Shown here: positions 48,523-60,090 of the stretch, one piece after another
Position numbering within the stretch: the stretch's first letter is position 1
Layout: each line of letters begins with the position of its first letter
Origin: Gnetum montanum
Taxonomy: Eukaryota; Streptophyta; Gnetopsida; Gnetales; Gnetaceae
Direction of reading: 5' to 3'
Length of the DNA: 64,000 nucleotides
Assembly: GCA_015680685.1 (NCBI GenBank)
Contig: MNCI01008280.1
Location: 4,955 to 68,954, forward strand
Translations under genes and position numbers: made by a program
Notes under the pieces: model-generated
Database searches by the model: none
What the model saw: only the letters and a program-made list of their open reading frames with translations
What the model was told of the DNA's origin: nothing

Positions 48523-49077
48523 AGGGATATGCTCAAAAAGAAGGAATTGACTTCAATGAGATATTTTCTCCTGTGGTTAGACTTCCGATAGTCAGAGTAG
48601 TCCTAGCAATGTGTGCTACATTTGACCTACATCTAGAACAACTAGATGTGAAAACTGCTTTTCTGCATGGAGATCTTGAAGAAGAGATTTATATGCTCCA
48701 ACCAGAAGGTTTTGCAGAAGAAGGCAAAGAGAACTTGGTTTTCAGGTTGAACAAATCTCTTTATGGTCTCAAATAGGCACCAATGTGTTGGTACAAGAGA
48801 TTTGACTTGTATATTATGAGCCTTGGGTACAATAGATTCAATGCAGACCCTTGTACATATTTCAAGAGGTTTGATGAAGATTTCATCATTTTGCTATTGT
48901 ATGTGGATGACATGTTGGTTGTAGGTCCCAACAAAGAGCAAATCCAAGAATTGAAGGCATAGTTGGCTAGGGAATTTGATATGAAAGACTTGGGACCAAA
49001 AAACAAGATTCTAGGGATGCAAATTCATAGAGACAAAAATAACAAGAAGATTTGGCTTTCTTAGAAAAATTACTTGG
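48492..49077 (+). pseudogene. Copia reverse transcriptase, first part (element D)
   Basis: RYHARLLVKGYAQKEGIDFN, FSPVVRLPIVRVVLA, LEQLDVKTAFLHGDLEEEIY, NKSLYGLK then stop, CWYKRFDLYI and LLYVDDMLVVG (YVDD at 48900-48911 intact). Cut at YLV by the solo LTR at 49078. Two in-frame stops (about 48774 and 48960). Confidence 0.88.
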
Positions 49078-49883
49078 TGATGAGTGGCAACGTACCCCTA
49101 CACTCAACCATACGAATACGAGTGTAACACGTGCAATTCGGTCGAACTCCATAGACTAAGTGCCTACACGCCTCATGGAACACTTAAGGTTAATTATTCA
49201 TTGTCTTCTCAAACTTTTATTTGTCACGGTATGGTTAAGTAAGTCTGAGGTATATGATTTTTATAGCTTTTCTATTTTTATCTCCTATGCTAGTGAGGTG
49301 AAGGGTTGAAGAGACTAATTACTAACTTTAACTAACTAACTAAGTCTTAATTAACCTAGTGTCAGCATCCGTTCCCACTTACCATTCACACCTTGAACCA
49401 ATGCAACCATGGCTACCAAATGCTAGTCGGTGCTAGGATCACCATGCGTAACGCACGTGCTCGAAGCGGTCGTACTGAGGCACTTAACTAGGAGAGAAGG
49501 GTTGAGAGAGATTTAATTCCTAATAAAGCATGTAAATGAAAAATAGGAAATAACAATAAATAAAATCCTAATTAGCCTATTCCATGCACTGCAAGGTTTA
49601 TCCGGGAAGTTTGTCTTTATTTCCGTACACAAATATGTGTTTAGGTATAATATCTGCTCGGATAAAGATCCATTCACTTTGGAGTTCCTATTGCGGGCAC
49701 ATGGAAAATATTCAATCTTTGGAGAGATCAAATTGCCAAAGTTTCCCTACAGTCTAGGCCTAGATGTTAAAACAAGGGAGAGCCACCTCTTATTTATAGA
49801 TTTTATGGCGCACTGCGATATCGTGTACGTGATATCGCATGGGATGCAATATATCACGACCCATGCGATATCACGTCCCATCA
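49078..49883 (-). repeat. Solo LTR inserted in copia element D
   Basis: 806 bp, TGATGAGTGG to CCCATCA, flanked by CTTGG on both sides (49073-49077, 49884-49888). GATATC-type palindromes at 49816-49872 and a TATTTATA box near 49791. It disrupts the copia RT and postdates element D. The family's internal region was lost by LTR-LTR recombination. Confidence 0.9.
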
Positions 49884-50676
49884 CTTGGGTAAGATCTTAC
49901 GATGCTTCAACATGCAAGATTGTAAGCCAATTTCTATCCCACTTCCTGTTAATTTCAAATTATCCTCTGAGATGTGTCCTAGCAATGAAGTAGAAAGGAA
50001 TGAGATGTCTCGAGTACCATATGCATCAGCAGTGGAAAGCCTAATGTTTGCTATGATTTGTACAAGACCAGACATTGCACAAGCAGTGGGAGCAGTCAGT
50101 TAGTACATGGAAAATCCTAGACGAGAGCATTGGAGTACTATTAAGAGAATCCTGAAATACATTAAGGGTACCTCAGATGTTGCATTATGTTATGGAGGAT
50201 CTAAATTTACTATTAAAATTTATGTGGATTCAGATTTTGCAGGTGATCCAGATAAAAGAAAATCTACTATAGGCTATGTGTTTACACTTGCAGGAGGAGC
50301 TATAAGCTGGGTATCAAGATTGCAAATAGTAGTAGCATTATCTACAACAGAAGCAGAATACATGGTAGCTACACAAGCTTGCAAGGAAGCAATTTGGATT
50401 CAAAGGTTGTCAGAGGAGCTTGGACACAAACAAGAGAAAATTGCTTTATTTTGTAATAGTCAAAGCACCTTACATATTGCAAAGAATCCAACCTTTCATT
50501 CAAGGAAAAAACACATAGGTGTACAATTTCACTTTGTTTGTAACGTAGTAGAAGATGGAAGTGTGGATATGCAGAAGATACACACCAAGGATAATCTTGC
50601 AGATGTTCTGACCAAGCCGATTAACATGGAAAAATTTGACTGGAGTAGATCTTCATATGGCCTAGCAAAAACATAA
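49884..50676 (+). pseudogene. Copia RT C-terminal part and RNase H (element D)
   Basis: Resumes in register with GKILRCFNMQDCKPISIPLP, then VPYASAVESLMFAMICTRPD and, after one stop, HWSTIKRILKYIKGTSD. RNase H: YVDSDFAGDPDKRKSTIGY, LSTTEAEYMVATQACKEAIW and ending DNLADVLTKPI. All are typical TNT1-like copia blocks. The reading frame joins the part before the solo LTR once the LTR and one CTTGG copy are removed. Confidence 0.88.
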
Positions 50677-50741
50677 GCAACATAGAAAGGCAAGGTAGAA
50701 AGGATGGTGTGGATATATGATTGATCCTCAATCAAAATCTC

Positions 50742-50753
50742 CAAGTGGGAGAT
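50742..50753 (+). promoter_or_regulatory. Polypurine tract of copia element D
   Basis: AAGTGGGAGAT precedes the 3' LTR, the standard copia plus-strand primer position. Confidence 0.65.
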
Positions 50754-51095
50754 TACTGACCATGGTTATCCTGCTAAATGTAGGCTATGCTAAATTTAGG
50801 CTACAGTTATCCTGCTAAATTTAGGCTATGGTTATTAAAATAGTGGATTATTATTTAGTTATTTAAGAGACCTCCCTCACCTCAATTTTTGTACCCACCA
50901 CATACATCCCCTTTCTATCCCATTCTTACATTCTTCTATTGCAAGAGAGAGAGGCTTCTTCTTGTTCTCTCCTTGTGATGAACAGAGAAGCTTGTTATTT
51001 CCATTTCGGATAATAAGATCCTTTTGCATTTTCTTGTGGTTCCATTTCTCTTTATTTTCATCTCAATTCATATTTTGCTACCAGATCTGCTAATA
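50754..51095 (+). repeat. 3' LTR of copia element D
   Basis: 342 bp, begins TACTGACC (TG eroded to TA) and ends GCTAATA (CA eroded to TA). Near its start a CTGCTAAAT(T/G)TAGGCTA unit is repeated, explaining the extra 41 bp over the 5' LTR. Confidence 0.85.
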
Positions 51096-51100
51096 GGCAT

Positions 51101-53479
51101 TTCTACGAAATCCAAAAAAGTTCACTTTTCTAGTATTCAACGCATCTAAATATGAGTCTCAATCTATGACCAACTTCTATGAGATGTCAATTTTCATATT
51201 GCTTAGAGGCAAGATCAATCATACTAGAAAAGTGCAAAAAAATGTTTCAAATTCAACTAAAAATAAAGAGATTCCTCATGGCTTAGATACTCTCTTGCAA
51301 AGTAAAACTCATGATCTAAGAGCAAAAGATCTTGATTGTTGGAAGGAAAGTGAAGCAAGGTATATATTTCANAGTAAATTTTTTCTATCTTTTTCATATT
51401 TGGCCATAGCTTGCCTAGCCCTTGTTACTTAATTAACTTGTGTATCTTCTTAAGATTATGTTGCTATTAGCCATTATATCTCATCAATATACTATCCTTG
51501 CTCTTTTATGTTTTCAACAATTGCTTTGAAAATTTTGGTTTGCTAAGTTTTATTTAGATGTTAAATAAAACTAATAAATTAATAGAGAGCTTTAGCTTCT
51601 AAGGAGAGTAGGTCGCATCCCAAAGGTAACATAGAAAGGGCATTTGTGCCTTTACTTTTCATTTATTTAATCAAAATTGTCTTTTACCTTTTCAATAGCC
51701 TATTAATATTTTACATTAGGCCTAGCCCTATACAATACACTATATAACATGGTAGGATAAATGACATGCTTATGATAATGAAGAATGATCTAAAATGAAC
51801 AAGGCATGGTGCTAAAAAGTAAGGACAATAAATACCAACAAACAAGATTTTGGTGCTTAATTACTTATCAATGGAAACTATATAGTTAGAAAAAGGTTTA
51901 AATAATTATAATGATATAGATAAAGAAAGTGTAATAAAGATTCCTTGATACTCTTTACTCTAATTAAGTTATGTGAAATGATAAAAGATTCTTCTCCATA
52001 CATTGACCTTATTATTAAGTTTAATTATACTACATTTAAGAACTTTATCTACATCTCTTCTACTTTTTGACTACATTTATGGACTTCATGCACATCTTCT
52101 GTACTTTTTCATAATATGATTCCATTAGGTTTTCTCACTAAAGGATTTTTTTTCTAGAGCTTCTAATTCATAGATCAATTAAACATTTCATAGAAACTTA
52201 CAACTATTTTCTAGATTTTAAAAATTTTAGCTGATTTCTCACTTTTATTATGGTAGATACAAATTTGAATAGATAAATCATATATACTATATTTTATATT
52301 TCATATTTAATGTTTCTACATCACATTTATTAAGAGTTTATCCTTCATTTTTTTAGATTCAATGGGTTTACTATCAAATTTAGGTAAAACTAGGACTAAT
52401 TTTGAATTGTAACTCATCATTTTCAAGAAAAATTTTAAACTTCAGATTACAAGTATGATGCTTTTAGCTTCTTTAGAAAAACTCTCTCAACTTGTATAGT
52501 AGGTATTGTTACTTCTAAAGTTCTTTGGCTTTTATATGGGTTTAAAAAATTATTAAGTATTTTGGTATCTTATGTATCAATTTCCTTAATTTTAATGTGG
52601 ATTTTGGCATAGTGTTTTTCTTTTCCAATACATTATTAATTAACATAGACCTTTACCAATTGGTAGTTCATCATTCTCGTAGCATCATGCCTAGGCTTAT
52701 TACAAGGGTCAAGTAATCACATATGGTACTATTGGGAAAAGCAACATTCTTTTTGATAAATTTAATAATAGGAGAAAATAATAAAAGTATGATGGGAATT
52801 ATGAACCTAAATAATAGACATATTTAGAAATGAACTTGTATGAACAATTGTCATTGTTAGTTATAGTATAAGATAGAAAATCATGGTGATAATGAATGCC
52901 AACAGTGTTTGTACTTTCATGTTACTTACAATTCTTAGGTAAAGCTATTAGAATAAGTGGTCTAGTTTTTTATGATTTTATATGTTATTTAAGTTTACAA
53001 TTACTACACCATCTAAAGTTTCTAGTTATTATTAACTTGCTTATATCAAAATTTCACCACTCATTATCATCATTTTATCTGGTTGTATGTCATAACACCT
53101 TAGTTAAAGTAGAACTATCATTAGTCTATTATGTATTTAGAAATAAAGCCTTGTGTTATTATTATTTTTTAAAGTTCATAAAATTCTTTGTGAAGAGTGA
53201 CTATGTTGACAAGGCAATATAAATAGTATTGAAGATGAATACCAGATATTTCTTCTACATTTGAGTGTATTAGACATAGGTGGAATATCATAGTTGCAAA
53301 CTTGGTTAATTTGTCATGAGTATTATTAATAACATTTGGTAATTTTCTTAATGATTTTCTCAAAACTCATAACATCTAAATTTCTACTATTTAATAGATT
53401 TAGAGGATTTATGGATGTAATAAAATTTCAGTTTTATAAATTTAATATCTTAAAATAGGACTTATTTTAATTTTTAAGT
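51101..53479. other. AT-rich region, no gene recognised
   Basis: Resumes the host sequence after the copia target duplication. One ORF (51166-51432) contains N at 51372 and has no recognised family. Right-hand parts may be the decayed body of the L1 at 53480 but I cannot align them. Confidence 0.4.
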
Positions 53480-54190
53480 TACTTATAATTGGTAGGTGGA
53501 TGTATATTTGATTAGATCTCAATGAAAAATTCAATAAGACTTGGAAAATGTTATTTTAATTACATTTTTAGATGAGGAAAATGAAAGATATTTGGAAAGC
53601 TCCTACATTGCCTAAAATTCGTATTTTTTATAGTGTCTTATTCATCAACGTCTTTCTATCAACACTCATCTTAAACATATGAGAAATGTTTCTGTTTAAT
53701 GTTCCCTTTATAGATGTGAAGACTCATTTTATCATGTTTTTTTAATTGATGTTTGGAAATGGATATCCAAAATTTGTAACAACTTTCAATCAAGCATCAA
53801 TGTACAATTATTTTTAAATAGTAAGAGAATAACTATGACCTTTTTTCAAATGTCAGACACCAAATTCTTAAAGGTGTTGCTTTTTAGCTACAACTTTAAG
53901 TAAACAAGCATCATGTAAAAGTTGAATAACTAATTTATTTTCTATAATATTAATTTCTTTTTATTTCAGAGGTTCAAGGATGGGAAGCTTTTAGCTTTTG
54001 TTGCTATTTGTTTTTTTATTTTTCATTAATATATTCTTTTTTCTTTAGAGAGATTTTTTTTCTTCTCTTTACAAAAAATCCTTTACTAAGAAGTGAAAAC
54101 CTATGAGGGAACTTTTGAATAAGGGTAAGGCATGATCCTTTTCCTACCTCAAAGAAAAGGTTTTTCAGAATTCATTATAATGATGAAATC
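53480..54190 (+). mobile_element. L1-type LINE 3' end (plus strand)
   Basis: MKDIWKAPTLPKIRIFYSVL, then RCEDSFYHVFF in a shifted frame, is the zf-RVT C-terminal region of plant L1 ORF2. The 3' untranslated part (53940-54190) matches 57190-57440 on the opposite strand almost phrase by phrase (GGATGGAAGCTTT...TTTTGTTGCTATT, AAATACTTTATTAAGAAGT-type). 5' extent not resolvable. Confidence 0.65.
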
Positions 54191-54231
54191 TTGGAAAGGC
54201 ATTACTAAAAATATTGGGCTTTTTACTTCTC

Positions 54232-55129
54232 ATGCGTTTAAGTTTATTTAGCAGTAAGTTTATATATTATGCATATATTGACCCTATAACATGTTTCCAA
54301 ATATCCTAGTAATGGTCAAATATATGTTACATTTCACATTGTGCATAGTAAACATGAATGGGAAAATACAAAAGGAAATGGTAAGAAACCTTATTAATGA
54401 GAAAATTACAAAATAAATGAATATTTCTAGGTTTTTCTCTAAGGTTTTTATGTGATTATCTTCCTTTAACATCTACCTGTTAGAGGCAATTAAGCATTGC
54501 CATCACTATTAGTCCTACAACTAGTCAAAAATGATGATTAGAACCTTCTTTGTCTTATTTTACTTGGCACTTATTAGTTATCTCTACCATCTCTATAACC
54601 ACCTCTATGACTCCATGCTAGTTCAAGCTCTAATATATCCCTCCCTTATCCTTGTGCCCTTCATCCCCTCTTGCTTCCCTCCCCCTCTCCCTAAAAAAAT
54701 GAGAAAAAAATTTTCATTTACTTATGCGTTTAAGTTTATTTAGTAGTAAGTTTATATATTATGGATATATTGACCCTATAAAATCTTATTTCCAAATATC
54801 CTAGTAATTGTCAAATATATGTTACATTTCACATTGTACATAGTAAACATGAATGGAAAAATACAAAAGGAAATGGTAAGAAACCTTATTAATGAGAAAA
54901 TTACAAAATAAATAAATATTTCTAGGTGTTTCTCTAAGGGTTTTATGTGATTATCTTCCTTTAACATCTACCTGTTAGAGGCAATTAAGCATTGCCACCA
55001 CTATTAGGCCTACACCTAGTCAAAAATGATGATTAGACCCTTCTTTGTCTTATTTTACTTGGCACTTATTAGTTATCTCTACCATCTCTATAACCACCTC
55101 CACGACTCCATTCTAGTTCAAGCTCTAAT
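54232..55129. repeat. 405-bp direct duplication
   Basis: 54232-54634 and 54724-55129 are near identical (both start ATGCGTTTAAGTTTATTTAG and end GTTCAAGCTCTAAT), separated by an 89-bp C/T-rich spacer. Non-coding; mirrored 62/63-residue ORFs on the minus strand are shadows of the duplication. Confidence 0.85.
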
Positions 55130-56179
55130 CATTGGATATAAATACCTTACATTAGACCCCAAAAGATTACTTTAAGAGGTATGTCCATTATTACAACATG
55201 TCTGTATATGATAATGATACCATTTGCGAATGAAAATATGATAAACTCTTTATGAATTCTATAAATATGAAGATCTCCCTGTGTTTATAACAACTTTGAA
55301 CTATTCTAAGAAATTGAACAATTTAACTTCTCTCTTAAAGTTACTTTTAACTACACTTAATTATACTTAGTTATACTCTTAATTTTTACTTTCAAACTAC
55401 TCACATACTCTTATTAATCTTAATTATTCTAATAAAAATTACTCCTAATTAATTCTAAACTCATTAACATTTTTGCTTAGATATTTCAAATTAAATTTGG
55501 ATAAAAGATGTTTATATTCAAGATGTAATTAAATATTAAATATCAATTGAAAAATTTCAACAACTATCATTGAAAGTAATATTTTAAGCCTAGCTTCATC
55601 CATTAGTTCACATATAACTAAGCATAGAATTTGAAAGCAAGTAGACTTTCCAATGGGATTTCTATTAACTCCAAGATCACTTTCTAACTCATTTAAATAA
55701 AGGATTTATTATAGACCACTAGTACATCATGAGTTTCTCTATTTAGCACCACACTAGCAAGTATTTTACATTTGTGCATTTAAGCCATTTTTACTCATGC
55801 ATAAATAGCTCTGTAACTCCTATTATCTTTTGTTTCAAAAATTTGAATTAGGGAGACATCAATGTGACTCATGCTAAGATTGTAGCCTAGGTATAATTCC
55901 CTAGTATTTAGGTTGTGTCCTACTTGCATTCTCAATTTTTGATAATTAACATTCAATATGAATTGTGCTCCATTTATAGCTACTTAGTAATAAAAATTTT
56001 AATATAATAACTATTTATCATGATCCATAATGCCTTCATGACTAGTCAAACTTACATCCTTTTCCTCTACTTTCACCATCATCCATCTAAATTTTAGCCT
56101 ATTTTTTAGCTTGCTTTAACATTTTATTAAATCATTTGATCTCTCTATCTTTTTTTTTTATAAGAAATTATGGATTCTT
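55130..56179. other. AT-rich region, no gene recognised
   Basis: Repeated short TTA(A/C)TTATACT units at 55330-55400. The right part may be decayed upstream sequence of the gypsy RT relic, but no motif is secure. Confidence 0.4.
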
Positions 56180-57115
56180 GAGTCTAGTTGAAACTTTATT
56201 AACAAATCATCTTAGATGGACCTTTTAGACCAGCACACCAAGTCTTAGATGAGTCTTTCATTAATTTGGTTGATATTTCAAATATTTACAATCTTATATT
56301 GGCTATTGATCTTTATGAGTATGATCTCATCACTAAATATCCTTTCAACTTCTTTAATCATGAATCCTTCTTAACTAATGATCCTTTCATTAAGTTAAAA
56401 ATCACTACTCACAAAGGAGTTGAAGACACTCTTTAACTAGGGACATGACTTGAAGATTTTCAACAATATATCTTAATAACTCTTTAGAACAATTCTATTC
56501 ATTTTGCTTAAAGCTATGATAATATACCCAATCTTGACTTATTTCTAGTTTAATAGAACATCATTCTAGAAGAAGAATTAAAATTTATCAAGTAAAAAGA
56601 TCGTAAAATCAAATCTAACATTGTCTTGATTATCAAGGAAGAAATCACCATTCTTTATGATATAAGTTTCATTTGTCTTGTTGACTTTTCTTAATTATAT
56701 CCAACATGGGTATTGTTTCCAAGAAAAACAGGGATATCTACATTTGGATAAACTTTTAGGATCTCAATAAATTCATTCCTAAAAATTACTATTTTCTTCT
56801 AAACATAAATTAGCTCATTGACACCATGATTGGTAATGGTCTTTTATCTTTCATAGATGGTGTTTTTTTGTTATAATTAATTTCAAATAAATCTAGAATA
56901 CTAGTAATATTCCATGTTTATGATACCTTGGGGTAGCTTTTTCTACACTAAGATGTCCTTTTGCCTTAAAAATACTAAAGTAAGTTCTGACCACATCATG
57001 ATTGGCATCTTTATAAACATAAAATTTAAGATCGTCAATGACTATGTTGATGACTTAACTATGAAATGTTTGGAATAACTATAAGTATGATAATAACTTA
57101 ACTAGGAGGATGTTG
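56180..57115 (+). pseudogene. Ancient Ty3/gypsy RT relic
   Basis: Broken plus-strand frames spell the approach to RT (SYDNIPNLDLFLV, IKEEITILYDISFICLVDFS) and RT itself (YPTWV, then PRKTGISTF, the DLNKFIPKNYYF-like block, TMIGNGLLSFIDG, KNTKVSSDHIMIGIF, VNDYVDDLTMK). YVDD at about 57040 is intact. The DLNK...P...Y wording resembles Ty3/gypsy rather than copia. No gag, protease, integrase or LTRs are recognisable around it, so it is an isolated and very old piece. Confidence 0.6.
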
Positions 57116-57189
57116 GATCCAAAGAAAATGAATAATAATATTAAAAAATATTAGAATACATTAGATCATTAGAGAGATAGTCTAAAGAA

Positions 57190-58863
57190 AAAGCCCAATG
57201 GTTGTAGGGACTCCTTTTCAGGTTTTCATCCTTACAACCAATCCTAAAAAAACTTTCCTTTAGAATAGGAAAAGGATTAGGCCTTGCCTTTATTTAAAAG
57301 CATCCTCACAGGTTTTTACTTCTTAATAAAGTATTTCTTATAAAGAGAAGGAGAAAACTATGTCTAAAGGAAAATGAATACATTAATAAAAGATAAATAA
57401 TAAATAGCAACAAAAATTGAAAGCTTCCATCCTTAATCTTCAAAAATAAAAAGAAATTAATATTGTAAAAAATAAATTAATTCTTCAACTTTTCACTAAA
57501 AGCTTTTTACCTTGAAGTTGTAGCTAAAAAGTGACATTTTTGAGAATATAGTATTTAACACCTAAGGGGAGGTCATAGTTATGCTTTTGTTGTTGGAAAA
57601 TGACTACAAACTAAAGATTTTAAATAGAGTAGATAATAAGGGGTTGAAGATAATTCGAAATGCAAAGAAATAAACTAGCCAAAGTAGGCTAATCACCAAG
57701 AATGACTTCATTGATGCTTATTTAAAAGTTGTTAAAAATTCTAAATGTTCATTTCCAAGCATGTTGAGCAATAAGACACTTAAAAAAATATGAGAAGATG
57801 AGTATTCACTTCTACAAAGGACATTGATGAGAAATATTTCTCATATATTTAAGACAAGTGCTGATATGAAGACTTGATGAATAAGATCCCATAAAAAAGA
57901 CAAATTTTAGGAAATCTAGGAGTTGTCCATATATTTTTTATTTTTCTCATCCAAAAATATGAATGATAATTGAATTTTAAAGGCCTTATTAAATTCATTA
58001 CAAATAAAATCATTCTTTGTAATAATCTCATAAGCATCTTTTGAATTAATTTGGAAAACATGTTGTCCATTCTTCTAAAAGATATCTTGAGAATATTTAT
58101 GCAAATTATTATTAACTCTAAATAAAATCTTTGGATTAGAAATTAAATTTTAAAAATTCCTTTTCCTTTTTCTATTCAAACTATAGATGCTACAAGCTTC
58201 ATTTCAAGTAATCCATCTATCATGCATACACATATAAGAAACTAGGGTAATACCAAATCTACTCCAAGTGGTGTATAATCTAGATGCATTAGTAGCATAA
58301 TCTCCTTCATTAAAAGAAACCCAACATAGACTAATATGCTTTAGCATATCTCTTAGAACTATAATATGATTGTAATTTCAATAATTATTAAGCTTCCACC
58401 ATTTCTTCAAAATTTGTTTAGGGATGGCTTAAGGAAAAAAGAAGATAGTGAAGAAAGTTATTAGAAGATCAATTGTTATTATTTTTAAGTTTTCCTTGCA
58501 TAAGCTTGATTCCTAAAAGGAGCATCCAAACATCATCTCCATTAATGTACTTTACAATTAATTTTACTATAATAGAGATACCCTATTTTAACAATTAATA
58601 AAGCCAAGACCTCTATCATTTTTTCTACTAGTGAAAATATCCTAAGAAACTCTAGAAAAACCTTTTATATGTTTGTTAGAAAATCAAAGAAGTTGATGGA
58701 TAATACAATTAATTCTTTCATAAGAATTTTTAGGAGCCCAACAACTTGAGTAATAAACATGAGTTGATTAAAGCATTTGCTTAATAAATAAAGCTTTATT
58801 CGTAAGGGTGAACATTTTTTCTTTCTATTTATCAAGATTCTTTTAAATTTTATCAATCATATA
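57190..58863 (-). mobile_element. L1-type LINE fragment (minus strand)
   Basis: Minus strand: RT C-terminal part (LLSKCFNQLMFITQVVGLLK, RKNDRGLGFINC), then a zf-RVT region (IWTTPRFPKICLFYGILFIK, VEVNTHLLIFF), then the 3' part to about 57190. Same family as 53480-54190 in opposite orientation. 5' truncated where an LTR begins (58864). Many stops. Confidence 0.7.
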
Positions 58864-59248
58864 TGATAAAGTGAATTTTTTATTTGCTACAATATGAAAT
58901 ATTTGATATCAAAGCCGTGATATCACGTATCCAATATTAGGGTACAAGCTATGACATCAGATATTTGACATTGCAAGACACATGCCTACCTATAAATATG
59001 ACACTTAGGCACATGGTCTAACACAAATTCGTCCACCTGAACCAAAATTCTTTTAGTTCGTTTTAGCAATTTTAGTTCTAAATACTTAGAAATGTGTTCC
59101 TGAAGTGTGATTTTGAGTGAATATACAGACTTTTTATTCAAGTATCTTATACTTAGACATAAGTATGAATGGTAATAAAGATCAAGATTACTTTTCATCA
59201 TTGCAGCATCTACTTAGTTTCTTTACTATTTATTTATTGTTTACTTAG
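58864..59248 (+). repeat. LTR fragment (plus), truncated by element E
   Basis: Begins TGATAAAGTG, has GATATC elements (about 58898-58930), TATAAATA near 58992, then the family's leader ending AGGATCAAGATTACTT-like and TTATTTATTG. It stops at CTTAG (59244-59248), where element E starts; the rest of this LTR must lie beyond E, outside the window. Confidence 0.7.
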
Positions 59249-60077
59249 TGATGAGTGGCCAGGTACCCCTACACTCAACCATACGACTACGAGCGTAACA
59301 TGCACAATCCGATCGAACTCCGCAGACTAAGTGCCTACACGCCTTATGGAACACTTAAGGTTAATCATTCATTGTCTTCCCAGACTTACTTGTATTTGTC
59401 ACGATTGTATGGTTAAGTAAGTCTGAGGTATATGATTTTTATGTCTTTTATGTTTTATCTCCTATGCTGACGAGGTGAAGGGTGAAGAGACTAATTAACT
59501 AACTTTAACTAACTAACTATGCCTTAATTAACCTAGCATCAGTATCCATTCCCACTTACCATTCACACCCTAAACCAATGCAACCTTGGTTACCAAATGC
59601 TAGTCATTGTTGGGATCACCAAGCATAACACACATGCTTGAAGTGGTCGTATTGAATGCACTTAACTAGGAGAGAAGGGTTGAGAGATATTTAATGAACT
59701 AATAAATCATTTAAATGATAAAAAATAAATAACAGTAAATAAAGTCCTATTTAGCCTATTCCATGCACTGCAAGGTTTATCTGAGAAGTTCATCTTTATT
59801 TTTGTACACAAACTTGTGTTTAGGTACAATATTTTCTTGAATAAAGATCCATTCACTTTGGAGCTCCTACTGTAGGCACATGGAAATTATTCTATCTCTA
59901 GAGAGCTAAAATTGCCAAAGTTTCACTATGGTCTAGGCCTAGAATGAGAAACAAGGAAGAGCCGCCTCTTATTTATAGATTTGATAGTGGACTGTGATAT
60001 CATGTATGCAATATCGTAGGGGAAGAAGTGATATCATGTACATGATATCACGGCCCATGTGATATCGCGTCCCATCA
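59249..60077 (-). repeat. 3' LTR of element E
   Basis: 829 bp, sense start TGATGGGACG, end CACTCATCA. GATATC cluster at 59996-60068, TATAAATA near 59975. Very like the solo LTR at 49078-49883. Confidence 0.88.
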
Positions 60078-60090
60078 TACCCCCATGACT
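60078..60090 (-). promoter_or_regulatory. 3' polypurine tract of element E
   Basis: AGTCATGGGGGTA on the sense strand directly before the LTR. Confidence 0.75.

Larger units (their letters stand above)
46762..51095 (+). mobile_element. Element D: Ty1/copia retrotransposon (TNT1-like), internally deleted
   Basis: 4.3 kb, plus strand. LTRs 46762-47062 and 50754-51095, target duplication GGCAT (46757-46761, 51096-51100). Order PBS, gag, protease, integrase, RT, RNase H, PPT, as in copia. Compared with TNT1-type polyproteins, most of gag and the region joining integrase to RT are deleted. A solo Ty3-family LTR (49078-49883) interrupts RT. Without that insertion the element is only about 3.5 kb, against the usual 5 kb or so. 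Confidence 0.9.

Noticed and set aside
54284-54967. Two similar 62/63-residue minus ORFs as a small gene family
   Set aside because: Both fall in the 405-bp direct duplication; similarity reflects DNA duplication, and the peptide is AT-driven.
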